A DNA stretch of 18,375 bases from Clostridia bacterium (lineage in GTDB: Bacteria > Bacillota > Clostridia > UBA1381), in the NCBI GenBank assembly GCA_900751685.1, contig CAADSR010000396.1:1-18375 (forward strand). Direction: 5' to 3'. Under the pieces are notes generated by a model. The model was not told where the DNA came from. It searched no databases and saw only the letters and a program-made list of their open reading frames with translations. Shown piece after piece: positions 6,504-15,109 of this stretch. A program made the position numbers and the translations under genes. The first letter of the stretch is position 1. Each line of letters opens with the position of its first letter.

Positions 6504-7253
6504 TATTTTTGACAAGAATTCATCTACATAAATTCGATTGTTTATTAAATATGCCTTTTCAGGTACAGGAACCTGCTCCGGATCCATGGGAGGATATTCG
6601 GTCTCCACATTCGCGATGGCAATTTTCTCCGGTGCAAAATCAAGGGCAATAATATAGGCTTCTTCATTGCCATGAATGCCGGCGGCTACACAGCCCCGGA
6701 GAGCGCCAATGATAATGACGTTCCCGACTGCTACCACTTCCCCGCCGTCCTGCACATCTCCCACCATGACCAGATGGCCGTCCGACTGGAGCTGCTGCCC
6801 TTCTTTTATATCTCCCTGATAAAACCGTGCGCGGTTTTGTTTGAAATTCGGGACAATGACCTCCATCCCGCCAATGGTCTGTTCCATACTCAGGATCTGC
6901 TCTATTTTCTCTTTTGTTTTCGGCGTCAGCTCTGGCTTTTGATCGGTTTCTTCCTCTTGCAGCAACCGCTGTGCATCCAGCTCCAAGCGGCTTTTTCTTT
7001 GAGGACGGTAGCCATAAAAGACCTGGCTGTCCGGAAGTAACACGGACACAACGGATTCCAAACGGATCTTATCACTTTTGGAGAGGTCGCGGCCTGTAAA
7101 ATAAATATTACACGTCCCATTCCGAAAAAAATAGCGGTATTCGTCCAGCCTTTGATAAAACGCACGTAGGATCTCCTGAAAATCAGGTTCGGGAGATAAA
7201 AAAATCTTCACACCGTCACCTGTCCCTTTTAACACCACCAGTTCCTGCGCCAT
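6501..7253 (-). CDS. minC: septum site-determining protein MinC
   Basis: Inhibitor of FtsZ polymerisation, brought to the membrane by MinD. Length is 250 residues: an N-terminal FtsZ-interacting domain (about 1-95), a charged linker, and the C-terminal beta-helix domain (about 138-220). The latter is recognised by GDVQDGGEVVAVGNV and GALRGCVAAG. The loop that normally reads RSGQ, needed for MinD binding in E. coli, reads KEGQ here (150-153). The start is ATG at 7253, six bases after GGAGGTG; the longer reading from 7280 adds nine unlike residues. It follows mrdA by 33 bases. Confidence 0.93.
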   Translation of the reverse strand: MAQELVVLKGTGDGVKIFLSPEPDFQEILRAFYQRLDEYRYFFRNGTCNIYFTGRDLSKSDKIRLESVVSVLLPDSQVFYGYRPQRKSRLELDAQRLLQEEETDQKPELTPKTKEKIEQILSMEQTIGGMEVIVPNFKQNRARFYQGDIKEGQQLQSDGHLVMVGDVQDGGEVVAVGNVIIIGALRGCVAAGIHGNEEAYIIALDFAPEKIAIANVETEYPPMDPEQVPVPEKAYLINNRIYVDEFLSKI

Positions 7254-7286
7254 TGTGTTCACCTCCGAGTTTTTTATCAAATACGG

Positions 7287-9335
7287 CTATTCTGTCTCCT
7301 GCGGCTCATCTTGCTTATTTAATTCAAAATACTGATCAAAAATATCTTTCGCGACAATGGACGCATTCTTCCCCCGGACACCATGCTCCATCGCGACTGC
7401 CACTGCGATCTCTGGATCATCAAACGGCGCAAAGGCTACGAAAAGCGCATTATTGGAAACCTTGGACCCAACTTGGGCCGTACCGGTTTTCCCGCCGATC
7501 GCAACCGGGTAATCGGTAAAAATAGCACTGGCGGAGCCTTCGTCAATCACGCGCTGCATCCCATTTTTCACAGCCTGGAGTGTTTCCGGCTTTAAATCAA
7601 TCGTTTCTTCCACTTTCGGCTCAAATTCTTTGACAAGGCTTCCGTCAATGGAAGAGCGGACACTCTTGATAATATTGGTTTTGTATCTTGTACCGCCGTT
7701 TGCGATCGTTGCAACATAATTGGCCAGTTGGATCGGCGTAAAAGAGCTGTAGGATTGCCCAATCGCTGCCTGGATCGTATCACCGCCATACCAGGACTGG
7801 CTGGTCACATTTTTCACGACCTTTTTCTTATATTCCGGGCTTGCCATATTTCCCTTTACTTCTTCCGGCAATTGGATCCCTGTATATTCGCCCAAACCAA
7901 ACTTTGCTGCATAGGTGTCCAACACATCGATCCCAGTCCGCCGGCCTGTTTCATAGAAGAAATAGTTGCAGGAAACCTCGATAGCCTTTGAAATACTGAT
8001 CTTCCCATGAGTTGTATGCTGCTCTGTCCAGATCCAGCACCTTGGCTGGTAATCGCTGTAAAAGCGGTAAATACCTTCATCCTCAATAATTTCCCGCGGC
8101 GTTACCGCGCCGCTTTCCAGGCCCGCGATCGCCGTAAGGGGCTTAAAGGTGGAACCAGGCGTATATGTGCCGCTGATAGCCCTATTCCAAAGCGGCTTTG
8201 CATCATCCTCGATCATATCCTGATAGCGGAGATTAAATTCCGATAAATTATAGGTTGGATAGGAGGCGCAAACCAGTACATCACCATTTTTGATATCCAG
8301 CACGACAGCAGCTCCAGCATTTGCATCCCCGCCGTCTTTTTCTGTCTTTCCGCCTTGGGCGCTGATACTCTTTATATTCCGCTCCAAAGATTCCTCCGCT
8401 ACCTGCTGAAGCTGGGAGTCAATGGTCAATACAACATAATTGCCCGGTACCGGCGCAGTTTCCTCCACGACCTGGACGACCTTTCCATTCAGGTTTTGCT
8501 GGGAGCTTTTTGTGCCGTCTTTTCCACGCAGGTATTCTTCGGCATATTTTTCGATCCCCTGTTTTCCTACAATGGTGTTGTACCCATATCCTTTGGTTTT
8601 AAATTCTTCATATTCCTTGGCATTCATTTTCCCGGTCCGGCCTAGGATATGGGATGCCATGCCATCCTGCGGATATTCCCGCACATAATCATTTGTGAGC
8701 GTCACTCCAGGAAACTCCTCCTGGCGCTCCTTGACTCCGGCTACAACATTAACATCTACGTCATCTGCCAATATGAACGGGGAATTCCAGGAAAATCCCC
8801 GCAAATCCGCCTCATAGCGGATACCAATGATCCGCCGCTTTTGCTCTGGGGTATAATCACTGTTGATATGGTAAATTTCCTCATAAACCTGCATTACCTG
8901 CTCTGCGCTCATATCTTTGGTAAGCTTTTTATCTTTGTATTTGTTCCCATCCAACCAGTTTTCCTGGGTCTGCCCTTCCGAAAATTCAAACCGGTAAGGT
9001 GCATAGGAGATCGGCAGGGGATCATAATAAGGATAATTTTGCTCATATAGGATATCCACTAATTTGAGCAGCATCTCATTGAACTGTTCATCTGTAAGGT
9101 CTGTTTTCTGAAGCGTTAGGGCATAGGCGACCTTATTGGTCACCATCGGGATCCCATAGCGGTCCAGGATCTCTCCCCGGGGCGCTTTCTCTACCAGGTT
9201 TGTGCTCAGCTTTGTGGTAGACGCCTCCAGATATTGCTCGCCCTTAATGACCTGCAAATCAAATAGTTTATAAACTAAAGCCGCTAAAAGAAGGACTAAA
9301 ACGATCTTTAAAACGACAAACCTTGCTTTATCCAC
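7287..9335 (-). CDS. mrdA: penicillin-binding protein 2 (elongasome transpeptidase)
   Basis: Class B penicillin-binding protein that cross-links peptidoglycan along the cell cylinder as partner of MreBCD. One N-terminal transmembrane segment (about residues 8-25) anchors it with the enzyme outside. Counting from the longer TTG start at 9341, the catalytic motifs are STFK (Ser397, Lys400), SCN (457-459) and KTGTAQ (618-623); the protein is then 684 residues. I chose the in-frame GTG at 9335 (682 residues). GGGAGG is 9 bases from this GTG but only 3 from the TTG, which overlaps the mreD stop as TTGA. The gene lies between mreD and minC, an order seen in Clostridia. No rodA-type glycosyltransferase is in the window. 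Confidence 0.95.
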   Translation of the reverse strand: MDKARFVVLKIVLVLLLAALVYKLFDLQVIKGEQYLEASTTKLSTNLVEKAPRGEILDRYGIPMVTNKVAYALTLQKTDLTDEQFNEMLLKLVDILYEQNYPYYDPLPISYAPYRFEFSEGQTQENWLDGNKYKDKKLTKDMSAEQVMQVYEEIYHINSDYTPEQKRRIIGIRYEADLRGFSWNSPFILADDVDVNVVAGVKERQEEFPGVTLTNDYVREYPQDGMASHILGRTGKMNAKEYEEFKTKGYGYNTIVGKQGIEKYAEEYLRGKDGTKSSQQNLNGKVVQVVEETAPVPGNYVVLTIDSQLQQVAEESLERNIKSISAQGGKTEKDGGDANAGAAVVLDIKNGDVLVCASYPTYNLSEFNLRYQDMIEDDAKPLWNRAISGTYTPGSTFKPLTAIAGLESGAVTPREIIEDEGIYRFYSDYQPRCWIWTEQHTTHGKISISKAIEVSCNYFFYETGRRTGIDVLDTYAAKFGLGEYTGIQLPEEVKGNMASPEYKKKVVKNVTSQSWYGGDTIQAAIGQSYSSFTPIQLANYVATIANGGTRYKTNIIKSVRSSIDGSLVKEFEPKVEETIDLKPETLQAVKNGMQRVIDEGSASAIFTDYPVAIGGKTGTAQVGSKVSNNALFVAFAPFDDPEIAVAVAMEHGVRGKNASIVAKDIFDQYFELNKQDEPQETE

Positions 9336-9337
9336 AA

Positions 9338-9847
9338 TCAAACTCCTCCCAATACGATCTTTGGTGCTGTTGACTTCTTATAAATCGTTCTTCGCAGCAA
9401 TGGAAATATCACTAAGGATACCGCGCCATTATAAACAGCCGCGGGCAGCACAGTCCAGAGAAGGGCATCTAGGAAACCTGACACGGAAAAATAATGGAAT
9501 ATATAATAGAAAAGCTCTCCGGCTGCCGTGACCAAAAAAACTGCCGGAGCAGCTTTAAAGAACCATTGCTTGCGGTAGCGGCTTAAAATCTTCCCTGTAA
9601 AATAGGCCCCATACATATACCAAAGAAGCATGAATGCAGGCCCCCTTCCACCCAGGGCACCCATTGCGATACCGCAAATACATCCTACAACAACCCTGCG
9701 CAGGGTCGCTTCCTCCAAAATAGCATAACTGATGACAAAGACCAAAACAATGTCTGGTAAAATCGATTGGATTTTTATGTACCGTCCCAGAGTGGTTTCC
9801 AGAATCAGCAAAATGAAGATCCACAAAAAAAGTTTAAAATTCCTCAT
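9338..9847 (-). CDS. mreD: rod shape-determining protein MreD
   Basis: Small integral membrane protein of the elongation complex, 169 residues with about five hydrophobic segments and few conserved residues. The N-terminus (MRNFKLFLWIF) and the LPDIVLVFVISYAI segment fit the family. AAGGA lies nine bases before the ATG. The assignment depends on both the hydrophobic pattern and its place between mreC and mrdA. Its last codons (GGA GGA GTT) supply the ribosome binding site of mrdA. Confidence 0.9.
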   Translation of the reverse strand: MRNFKLFLWIFILLILETTLGRYIKIQSILPDIVLVFVISYAILEEATLRRVVVGCICGIAMGALGGRGPAFMLLWYMYGAYFTGKILSRYRKQWFFKAAPAVFLVTAAGELFYYIFHYFSVSGFLDALLWTVLPAAVYNGAVSLVIFPLLRRTIYKKSTAPKIVLGGV

Positions 9848-9864
9848 ACTGTTCCATCCTTCTG

Positions 9865-10689
9865 TTATTTCATGCCGGTAACGACGAGTACCTCGTATAA
9901 ATTAGAAAATGATACAGACGGCTCAATCACTGCTGACTGTAGGTTGCCGCTTGCGTCTGTGCTAAGCTCCCTGACGGTGCCCACGATCAGGCCCGGCGGA
10001 TAAATACCGCTGGAATCTGAAGTCTCCAGCACATCCCCAATGATCAAGTCCGACTTTTGGTCAATGAAGCTCATTTTGCAAAAGCCCTGCTTTACTAAAT
10101 CCACATTCCCTTCCGCTACCGCAATATCTCCTGTGCGTGACAGCCGGACGCCGACCGCATTCTCTGCGTTAATGATCGAGGACACCTGGGCCCAATTGGA
10201 ACCAACGGCCACCACTCTCCCAACGACCCCATCCGCTGTGATAACAGCATTCCCTTTCTGAAGGCCCTGGTTTGTCCCGCGGTTCAATACCAGCGTGTCA
10301 TACCAGTTATTGGGCTCGTAAGAGATCACCTGGGCAGCCACGGTCGCATAGGAATCAATATCCTCCTGCAGATCCAACAGGCCTTTGAGCCGCTCATTTT
10401 CTTCCCGGTATTCCGCTACGGAGCGCTGCTGCTTTTTCGCTTCGTTAAGCTGGGTAATGAGCCGTTCGTTTTCTTCTTTATATCCTTTCATCTCCCATAT
10501 AAAGGAGCGGGTATCATCGATCGTATTCGTGACCTTTGACACCACGGACTGGAACGGTGAAAATACGGTCTTTATTGCGGAAGACACTGGATTGTCCCCC
10601 GAAAAGCCCACAAAGCCTGCAATCAAAATCACACAAGTGGTGATAATGACCAGGCATACAACTGCTTTATTTTTAAAAAATGATGACAT
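9865..10689 (-). CDS. mreC: rod shape-determining protein MreC
   Basis: Bitopic membrane protein linking the MreB filament to the extracellular wall-synthesis enzymes. Length is 274 residues: a short cytoplasmic tail, one transmembrane helix (about 9-29), a coiled coil (about 68-108, rich in Glu, Lys and Leu heptads) and the beta-rich MreC domain, including NRGTNQGLQKG and a GVVGRVVAVG strand. AGAGGT lies five bases before the ATG. It follows mreB by 10 bases and precedes mreD by 17 bases, so the three are co-transcribed. Confidence 0.94.
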   Translation of the reverse strand: MSSFFKNKAVVCLVIITTCVILIAGFVGFSGDNPVSSAIKTVFSPFQSVVSKVTNTIDDTRSFIWEMKGYKEENERLITQLNEAKKQQRSVAEYREENERLKGLLDLQEDIDSYATVAAQVISYEPNNWYDTLVLNRGTNQGLQKGNAVITADGVVGRVVAVGSNWAQVSSIINAENAVGVRLSRTGDIAVAEGNVDLVKQGFCKMSFIDQKSDLIIGDVLETSDSSGIYPPGLIVGTVRELSTDASGNLQSAVIEPSVSFSNLYEVLVVTGMK

Positions 10690-10699
10690 AGCCTACCTC

Positions 10700-11704
10700 T
10701 TATCCCTTCGTGGATTGCAGCATTTTTTTGATGCCATCCAATGCTTTTCCTGTGCCCACCGCAACACAATCCAATGGATATTCTGCGATATAAGCCGGAA
10801 TCTTTGTCGCCTCTGTAATTAGTTTGTCCAGCCCTTTGATCAGCGCACCGCCGCCGGTCAGCATAATGCCCCGCTCCATAACGTCTGCAGCCAGCTCCGG
10901 CGGGGTGTTCTCTAGGGTAAATTTGATTGCCTCTACCATTTCCTGAACATTCTCGCTGATGGCTTCCCGGATCTCACTTTCCCGGATCAGGGTATTTTTC
11001 GGCAAGCCTGTTGCCACATCCCTGCCCCGCACTTCATAGCTTTCATCCTCATCCGAGGCATAAGCTGACCCGATCGCCATTTTGATTTCTTCTGCTGTCT
11101 TTTCTCCAATATTTAAGCTATGCTCTTTTTTCACATAATTCACGATCGCACTGTTCAACGCGTCTCCGGCGATCCGGATGGAGCGGCTAGCTACGATCCC
11201 ATCCAGGGAGATCACTGCAACCTCTGTGGTCCCTCCGCCAATATCCACGACCATACTCCCAGTCGCTTCATGGACTGGCAACCCGGCGCCCAATGCTGCC
11301 GCCATGGGCTCCTCCATCAAAACAGCTTCCTTTGCTCCAGCCTGGATCACTGCCTCCTCCACGGCCCGGCGTTCTACTTCTGTGATCCCCGATGGAATAC
11401 ATACGATCACCCGGGGCTTCATTACACTAGACCCCATAGCTTGTTTCATAAAGGAACGGATCATTGCCTGGGTAATATCGAAATCTGCAATAACACCATC
11501 TTTCATCGGGCGTACCGCCACAATGTTTTCCGGCGTCCTCCCAATCATCTCATCTGCGGCATTGCCTACCGCTAAAATTTTTCCCTCGTATTTGTCGATC
11601 GCTACGACCGAAGGCTCCCGGACTGTGATCCCGCTCCCCTTCATATAGACCAACGTATTTGCAGTCCCTAAATCAATTCCAATATCTTTCCCAAACAAGC
11701 CCAT
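10700..11704 (-). CDS. mreB: rod shape-determining actin homologue MreB
   Basis: Cytoskeletal ATPase forming membrane filaments that guide lateral wall synthesis. Length is 334 residues, standard for MreB/Mbl. The actin-fold nucleotide motifs are intact: phosphate-1 GIDLGTANT (9-17), phosphate-2 VVDIGGGTTEVAV (152-164) and adenosine LTGGGALIKG (282-291). The acidic residue of the VLMEEP segment (128-133) is also present. AAGGAG stands about eight bases before the ATG. Whether it is orthologous to MreB, Mbl or MreBH cannot be settled by eye; position beside mreC favours MreB. Confidence 0.96.
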   Translation of the reverse strand: MGLFGKDIGIDLGTANTLVYMKGSGITVREPSVVAIDKYEGKILAVGNAADEMIGRTPENIVAVRPMKDGVIADFDITQAMIRSFMKQAMGSSVMKPRVIVCIPSGITEVERRAVEEAVIQAGAKEAVLMEEPMAAALGAGLPVHEATGSMVVDIGGGTTEVAVISLDGIVASRSIRIAGDALNSAIVNYVKKEHSLNIGEKTAEEIKMAIGSAYASDEDESYEVRGRDVATGLPKNTLIRESEIREAISENVQEMVEAIKFTLENTPPELAADVMERGIMLTGGGALIKGLDKLITEATKIPAYIAEYPLDCVAVGTGKALDGIKKMLQSTKG

Positions 11705-11716
11705 TTCACTCTCTCC

Positions 11717-12316
11717 TTATCTACTTAGCAAATTTATATCAAATTCCCGCTGCAGCACATCCGCCAGCAAAGACAACGGAAGGCCCACCACATTAAAATA
11801 GTCGCCTTCGATCCCTTCCACGAGCAGCGTCCCGCGCCCCTGAATCCCATAAGCTCCCGCCTTATCCACCGGTTCGCCCGTATGGATATAATTTTTGATC
11901 TGTTCTTCTGTCAATTTTTTAAACTTTACTTTCGTGCAGGCCCGGTCACAAACCGTGAACCCATCCTTGACACGCATTACACAGATCCCTGTATAAACTT
12001 CATGGGTCCGGCCTGAAAGCATTTGCAGCATACGGCAGGCATCTTCCTGATTTTTTGGCTTGCCAAGAACTGTTCCTCCGCAGCACACAACGGTGTCTGC
12101 CCCAATTAAAATGGCATGCTTATGGCCGAGTACCATTTTTGCCGCTGCCGACGCTTTGAGCAAAGCGAGCTCCTGCACCAAAAGATATGCCGGTAGATCC
12201 TGTCCATCCAATACAGATTCATCTGCATCTGATGCGGCCACCTCAAAATCGATTCCCAGCATCTCCAAAAGCTCTTTCCGCCTCGGGGATGTGGAAGCTA
12301 AAATAAATTCTGCCAT
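11717..12316 (-). CDS. maf: Maf-family nucleoside triphosphate pyrophosphatase
   Basis: Maf proteins hydrolyse dTTP, UTP and modified nucleotides to monophosphates and have been linked to division arrest in Bacillus. The 199-residue protein has the N-terminal STSPRR signature (8-13), the catalytic Asp73 in IGADTVV, LGKP (84-87), SGRTHEVYTG (101-110) and DKAGAYGIQG (151-160). It begins the mre operon, 12 bases before mreB. In B. subtilis radC lies between maf and mreB; it is absent here. A TATAAT box 37 bases upstream suggests that a promoter for the whole operon lies in the preceding 88-base gap. Confidence 0.94.
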   Translation of the reverse strand: MAEFILASTSPRRKELLEMLGIDFEVAASDADESVLDGQDLPAYLLVQELALLKASAAAKMVLGHKHAILIGADTVVCCGGTVLGKPKNQEDACRMLQMLSGRTHEVYTGICVMRVKDGFTVCDRACTKVKFKKLTEEQIKNYIHTGEPVDKAGAYGIQGRGTLLVEGIEGDYFNVVGLPLSLLADVLQREFDINLLSR

Positions 12317-12352
12317 ATTCTGCCCCTCTTCTACTGCCGGTTCGCTATCTAC

Positions 12353-12358
12353 ATTATA
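12353..12358 (-). promoter_or_regulatory. -10 box of the maf-mre-min operon promoter
   Basis: The minus strand reads TATAAT exactly, placing transcription start near 12346 and a leader of about 30 bases before maf. No good -35 match exists at 16-18 bases upstream (GAATCA is the closest), so the promoter may need an activator or be weak. The 88-base gap shows no convincing terminator after the U32 gene, so read-through from zapA is also possible. Confidence 0.45.
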
Positions 12359-12404
12359 TCCAAAATCTGCACTTCTGATTCGGCCTTTCCATCAAAGCAG
12401 GCCC

Positions 12405-14465
12405 TTAATCGGCCCCACGGTAGAAATGGCCCCTTGTAAAAGTATTTTCTTCCAGTCTGTACTGGCAAATATCCCCTCGAAGCGCCGATTGATACGCACT
12501 TATTATTGTATCACATTCCGCAGAATTTTCAACTGTAAACAACAATCTAACCGCATTAATTTTCAAATTTTTCAGGTCATGTAATTTATCCGCCATGAAC
12601 AATGGTTTTGCGTTTAATAGGGATGACACACAGCCCTTTCCGCAAAGGACCGGGAATTGTTCCTTTTTCCGGTCTGTAAGGACATACCGGTTTTGATTCT
12701 TCTGGCATTTCCCCGCAGACTTTAACGGGCAATTTTGAAATAACATCAAAGGAAGACGCCCATAGGCAAGGACTTCTATTTCTGCCTGAGTCTGGCTGCA
12801 CACCTGGCGGATCTCTTTTAAATTCAGTTCCGGCGATAATGTGAGCGACTGCATCTGCTGCGCAAAAAAGTCTGCCGCATAGGAATTATACAAATTCAGG
12901 CGGAAGTCCCCATACTGCTTTTTCTCCTGATAAATACGGCTCTGGGCTATATTGCTGATCAATACGGCATCCGTCGCGATATTTTCTTGCGCCCCGTCAA
13001 AATCAAGAGGCGGTAGTTTCGTAACAATTTCAGGCCCTGCTCCTTTAGACAGCTTTCCTGCCACTTCCGCCGGAACATACAAGCGGTCTACGCCGCGCCG
13101 TATGGCAGCTTCAGCCTGCTGGAGATCCTGCGCTTCAACAAAAAGCTTTAAAGGCTTCTGTACACGGTGTGCCTTTTCTTTGACGGGCAGTTTTTTTTCA
13201 ACGCGCTTCTTCCGCTTGCAGCGGAGCTCTTCCAGCTCTTCGACCGCTTTGCGGCGTACCTGGTTTAATTCCTTTACGGGCAGGCTTAGTCCTTCCTCCA
13301 ATAAGATCCCGATATGCCCCGCTTCAAACGGCGTCGCACCCAGCTTGCCCAGCTGCTGCTGCACACGTTCTTTCTCCAAGGGACGGTTATGCGCCTGTTC
13401 TGCCGCGGTTTCCCCAAGGGCAACCGCTTTATTCCCCTCTGTATCCTCCACAGTAACCCGCATGGGTTGGCCCAATTTGAGCTCAGCTGTGATAGAAACT
13501 GGTATTTTCCGTATATTTGCTTGTTCCAGGGCGCGCTGCTTTGCTTCCGGGGTAAATTCTTGTTTTGCCACGTTTCCAGGATTTTTATAGCTCATCATCT
13601 TCGCGCCGGTTTGTCCACCAAAATAGGCTGTTGTAAAACCATCCCGCTGAAAAGCATTTAACAGCTCCTGCTGCTCTTCCCGGGTAGGAGGACGCTGCCC
13701 ATCCAGGCAGCGGCGGTATACGCCCACAACAGCAGATACATATTCCGGCCGTTTTAGCCGTCCCTCAATTTTCAAGGAACGGACGCCTATTTCCTGCAAT
13801 GTTTTAAGTTCTCCGGCTAGACATAAATCTTTTGGGCTTAATAAATGCCCTTTCTTATCTTCGATCTGGTACGGAAGCCTGCAGGGCTGGGCACAGCGCC
13901 CACGGTTCCCGCTCCGGCCCCCAAGAATACTGCTGAACAAGCATTGGCCGGAATAACTCATGCACAGCGCGCCATGGACAAAGACCTCGATCTCCGCCTT
14001 TGCGTCACGGCAAATCCGCTCTACCTGCTGCCGTGACAGCTCCCGGGCTAAAACGACCCGTTCAAAGCCCAGGCCTTCTAAAAAGCGGACCCCCTCCAAG
14101 CTGGTAACTGTCATTTGGGTACTCGCATGGAGGGGCAGCTTCGGCGCTATAGACCGCAAAATATCCACAGCACCAAAATCCTGCACAATAACGGCATCCA
14201 CGTCTAATTGATTCAACTCCCGGGCATATTGCTCCAATGCCAAAAGCTCTTTTTCTTTGACCAGGGTGTTGACTGCCACATGCACCTTGACTCCATACAA
14301 ATGGCAATAACGGATCCAAGTTTCCATATTCTCTAGTGAAAAATTATCCGCCCCCTGCCGGGCACTAAATAATTCGCCGCCTAAATAAACCGCGCCCGCC
14401 CCGCTTTGCACCGCGGCACGCAGTGCAGCCGGGGAGCCCGCCGGCGCTAATAACTCAATCTTCAT
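12405..14465 (-). CDS. U32-family protein, RlhA-type (probable RNA hydroxylation factor)
   Basis: A 686-residue protein of the peptidase U32 family. The N-terminal domain (about 1-250) starts MKIELLAPAGS and carries the family signature VFVHGALCMSYSGQC. Cys168, Cys175, Cys191 and Cys195 are candidate iron-sulphur ligands. The middle part fits the DUF3656-type extension. A second Cys set lies at 579, 587, 608 and 612, and the C-terminus carries TFTRGHFYRG. Although labelled peptidases, the long form (E. coli RlhA/YdcP) is needed for 5-hydroxycytidine in 23S rRNA and TrhP for tRNA uridine hydroxylation. Function here is inferred from length and architecture. It overlaps zapA by 11 bases and has no clear ribosome binding site, implying coupling to zapA. 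Confidence 0.9.
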   Translation of the reverse strand: MKIELLAPAGSPAALRAAVQSGAGAVYLGGELFSARQGADNFSLENMETWIRYCHLYGVKVHVAVNTLVKEKELLALEQYARELNQLDVDAVIVQDFGAVDILRSIAPKLPLHASTQMTVTSLEGVRFLEGLGFERVVLARELSRQQVERICRDAKAEIEVFVHGALCMSYSGQCLFSSILGGRSGNRGRCAQPCRLPYQIEDKKGHLLSPKDLCLAGELKTLQEIGVRSLKIEGRLKRPEYVSAVVGVYRRCLDGQRPPTREEQQELLNAFQRDGFTTAYFGGQTGAKMMSYKNPGNVAKQEFTPEAKQRALEQANIRKIPVSITAELKLGQPMRVTVEDTEGNKAVALGETAAEQAHNRPLEKERVQQQLGKLGATPFEAGHIGILLEEGLSLPVKELNQVRRKAVEELEELRCKRKKRVEKKLPVKEKAHRVQKPLKLFVEAQDLQQAEAAIRRGVDRLYVPAEVAGKLSKGAGPEIVTKLPPLDFDGAQENIATDAVLISNIAQSRIYQEKKQYGDFRLNLYNSYAADFFAQQMQSLTLSPELNLKEIRQVCSQTQAEIEVLAYGRLPLMLFQNCPLKSAGKCQKNQNRYVLTDRKKEQFPVLCGKGCVSSLLNAKPLFMADKLHDLKNLKINAVRLLFTVENSAECDTIISAYQSALRGDICQYRLEENTFTRGHFYRGAD

Positions 14466-14913
14466 TGCGGTCGATCATATCAAGAAATTCTTTTTCTTTT
14501 GCTTGGAAATCCTTTTTCTGCCGTGCCAGCATTTCTTCCAAAGCCTTTACTTTTTGCTTGAGCTGGCCTACCTCTGATTTTGAATCATTCTTTTGGGGTG
14601 ATACCTGATTTGGTTTGGCCGCTTTCAATTTTTGGTTTTCATCCAGCGCGGCATTTAATTTATCGGTACATGTCTGCAATTGCTTTTGCATCAGATCCCC
14701 TGCCTCGTAGACCTTGAAATATTCATCGCAGATATTTAGCGCAGCCAGTACTAGAGGGCGCTCTCCCAAGATATTTTGCCCATTTTGCAGGACACGCCGT
14801 ACTTTCTGGTCCACATGGTCTGCCAGGGCACGCATATATTCTGGTGTCTCGTCTGATACGACGGTATATTTGCGGCTATTAATGGTCACGGTCACTTTGT
14901 TTTTTGCTTCCAT
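14455..14913 (-). CDS. zapA: cell division protein ZapA (long form)
   Basis: ZapA binds FtsZ and bundles protofilaments in the Z ring. The N-terminal 90 or so residues match: a beta-rich start (KVTVTINSRKYTVVSDETPEY), then AALNICDEYFK and a helix. Bacillus ZapA has about 85 residues; this one has 152. The extra part is a polar linker (about 95-115) and a Lys/Glu-rich predicted coiled coil to the end. The start is ATG at 14913, eight bases after AAGGAGG. The GTG at 14934 lies upstream of that site and is rejected. It heads a pair with the U32 gene and is preceded by an A/T-rich region with a TATAAT box. Confidence 0.88.
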   Translation of the reverse strand: MEAKNKVTVTINSRKYTVVSDETPEYMRALADHVDQKVRRVLQNGQNILGERPLVLAALNICDEYFKVYEAGDLMQKQLQTCTDKLNAALDENQKLKAAKPNQVSPQKNDSKSEVGQLKQKVKALEEMLARQKKDFQAKEKEFLDMIDRNED

Positions 14914-14960
14914 TGTGTAAGCCTCCTTCCCCACTATACAGTTTTTATCGTATTAACATT

Positions 14961-14966
14961 ATTATA
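14961..14966 (-). promoter_or_regulatory. -10 box upstream of zapA
   Basis: A perfect TATAAT on the minus strand, about 48 bases before the zapA start, in a strongly A/T-rich stretch (14935-15063). No convincing -35 box is seen at the right distance. Apart from this box and the terminator at 15064-15107, I see nothing else in the gap between zapA and the Nudix gene. Confidence 0.45.
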
Positions 14967-15063
14967 CTATAAATCCTGCAAAAAACCTATAGTATTTCAT
15001 CTTTTTTTAGAAAAATGTAAAAAATACTTTTTCATTTGCTTGACGTGATTTTTATTTCACAAA

Positions 15064-15107
15064 AAAAACAGTTTTAAGGAAGGCCCTGCTTCCTTAAAAC
15101 TGTTTTT
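15064..15107 (-). terminator. very strong terminator after the Nudix gene
   Basis: A perfect 19-base-pair stem (15064-15082 with 15089-15107) encloses the 6-base loop GCCCTG; the minus-strand RNA ends in a run of eight T residues. It begins two bases after the Nudix stop codon. The plus-strand reading also ends in TTTTT, so it may stop transcription both ways and insulates zapA from the upstream operon. Confidence 0.88.
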
Positions 15108-15109
15108 GC

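Noticed and set aside
6238..6531. 97-residue plus-strand frame over the minD start and the minC-minD gap
   Set aside because: It covers conserved minD codons on the opposite strand; composition and sequence look like a shadow frame.
12952..13590. 212-residue plus-strand frame within the U32 gene
   Set aside because: Ser/Arg/Cys-rich shadow of a long conserved gene with no start signals; the opposite strand has clear family motifs throughout.
15030..15063. TTGACG on the plus strand near 15040 as a promoter
   Set aside because: No -10 box occurs at 16-18 bases; the following sequence is an A run leading into the terminator stem, and no plus-strand gene lies downstream.
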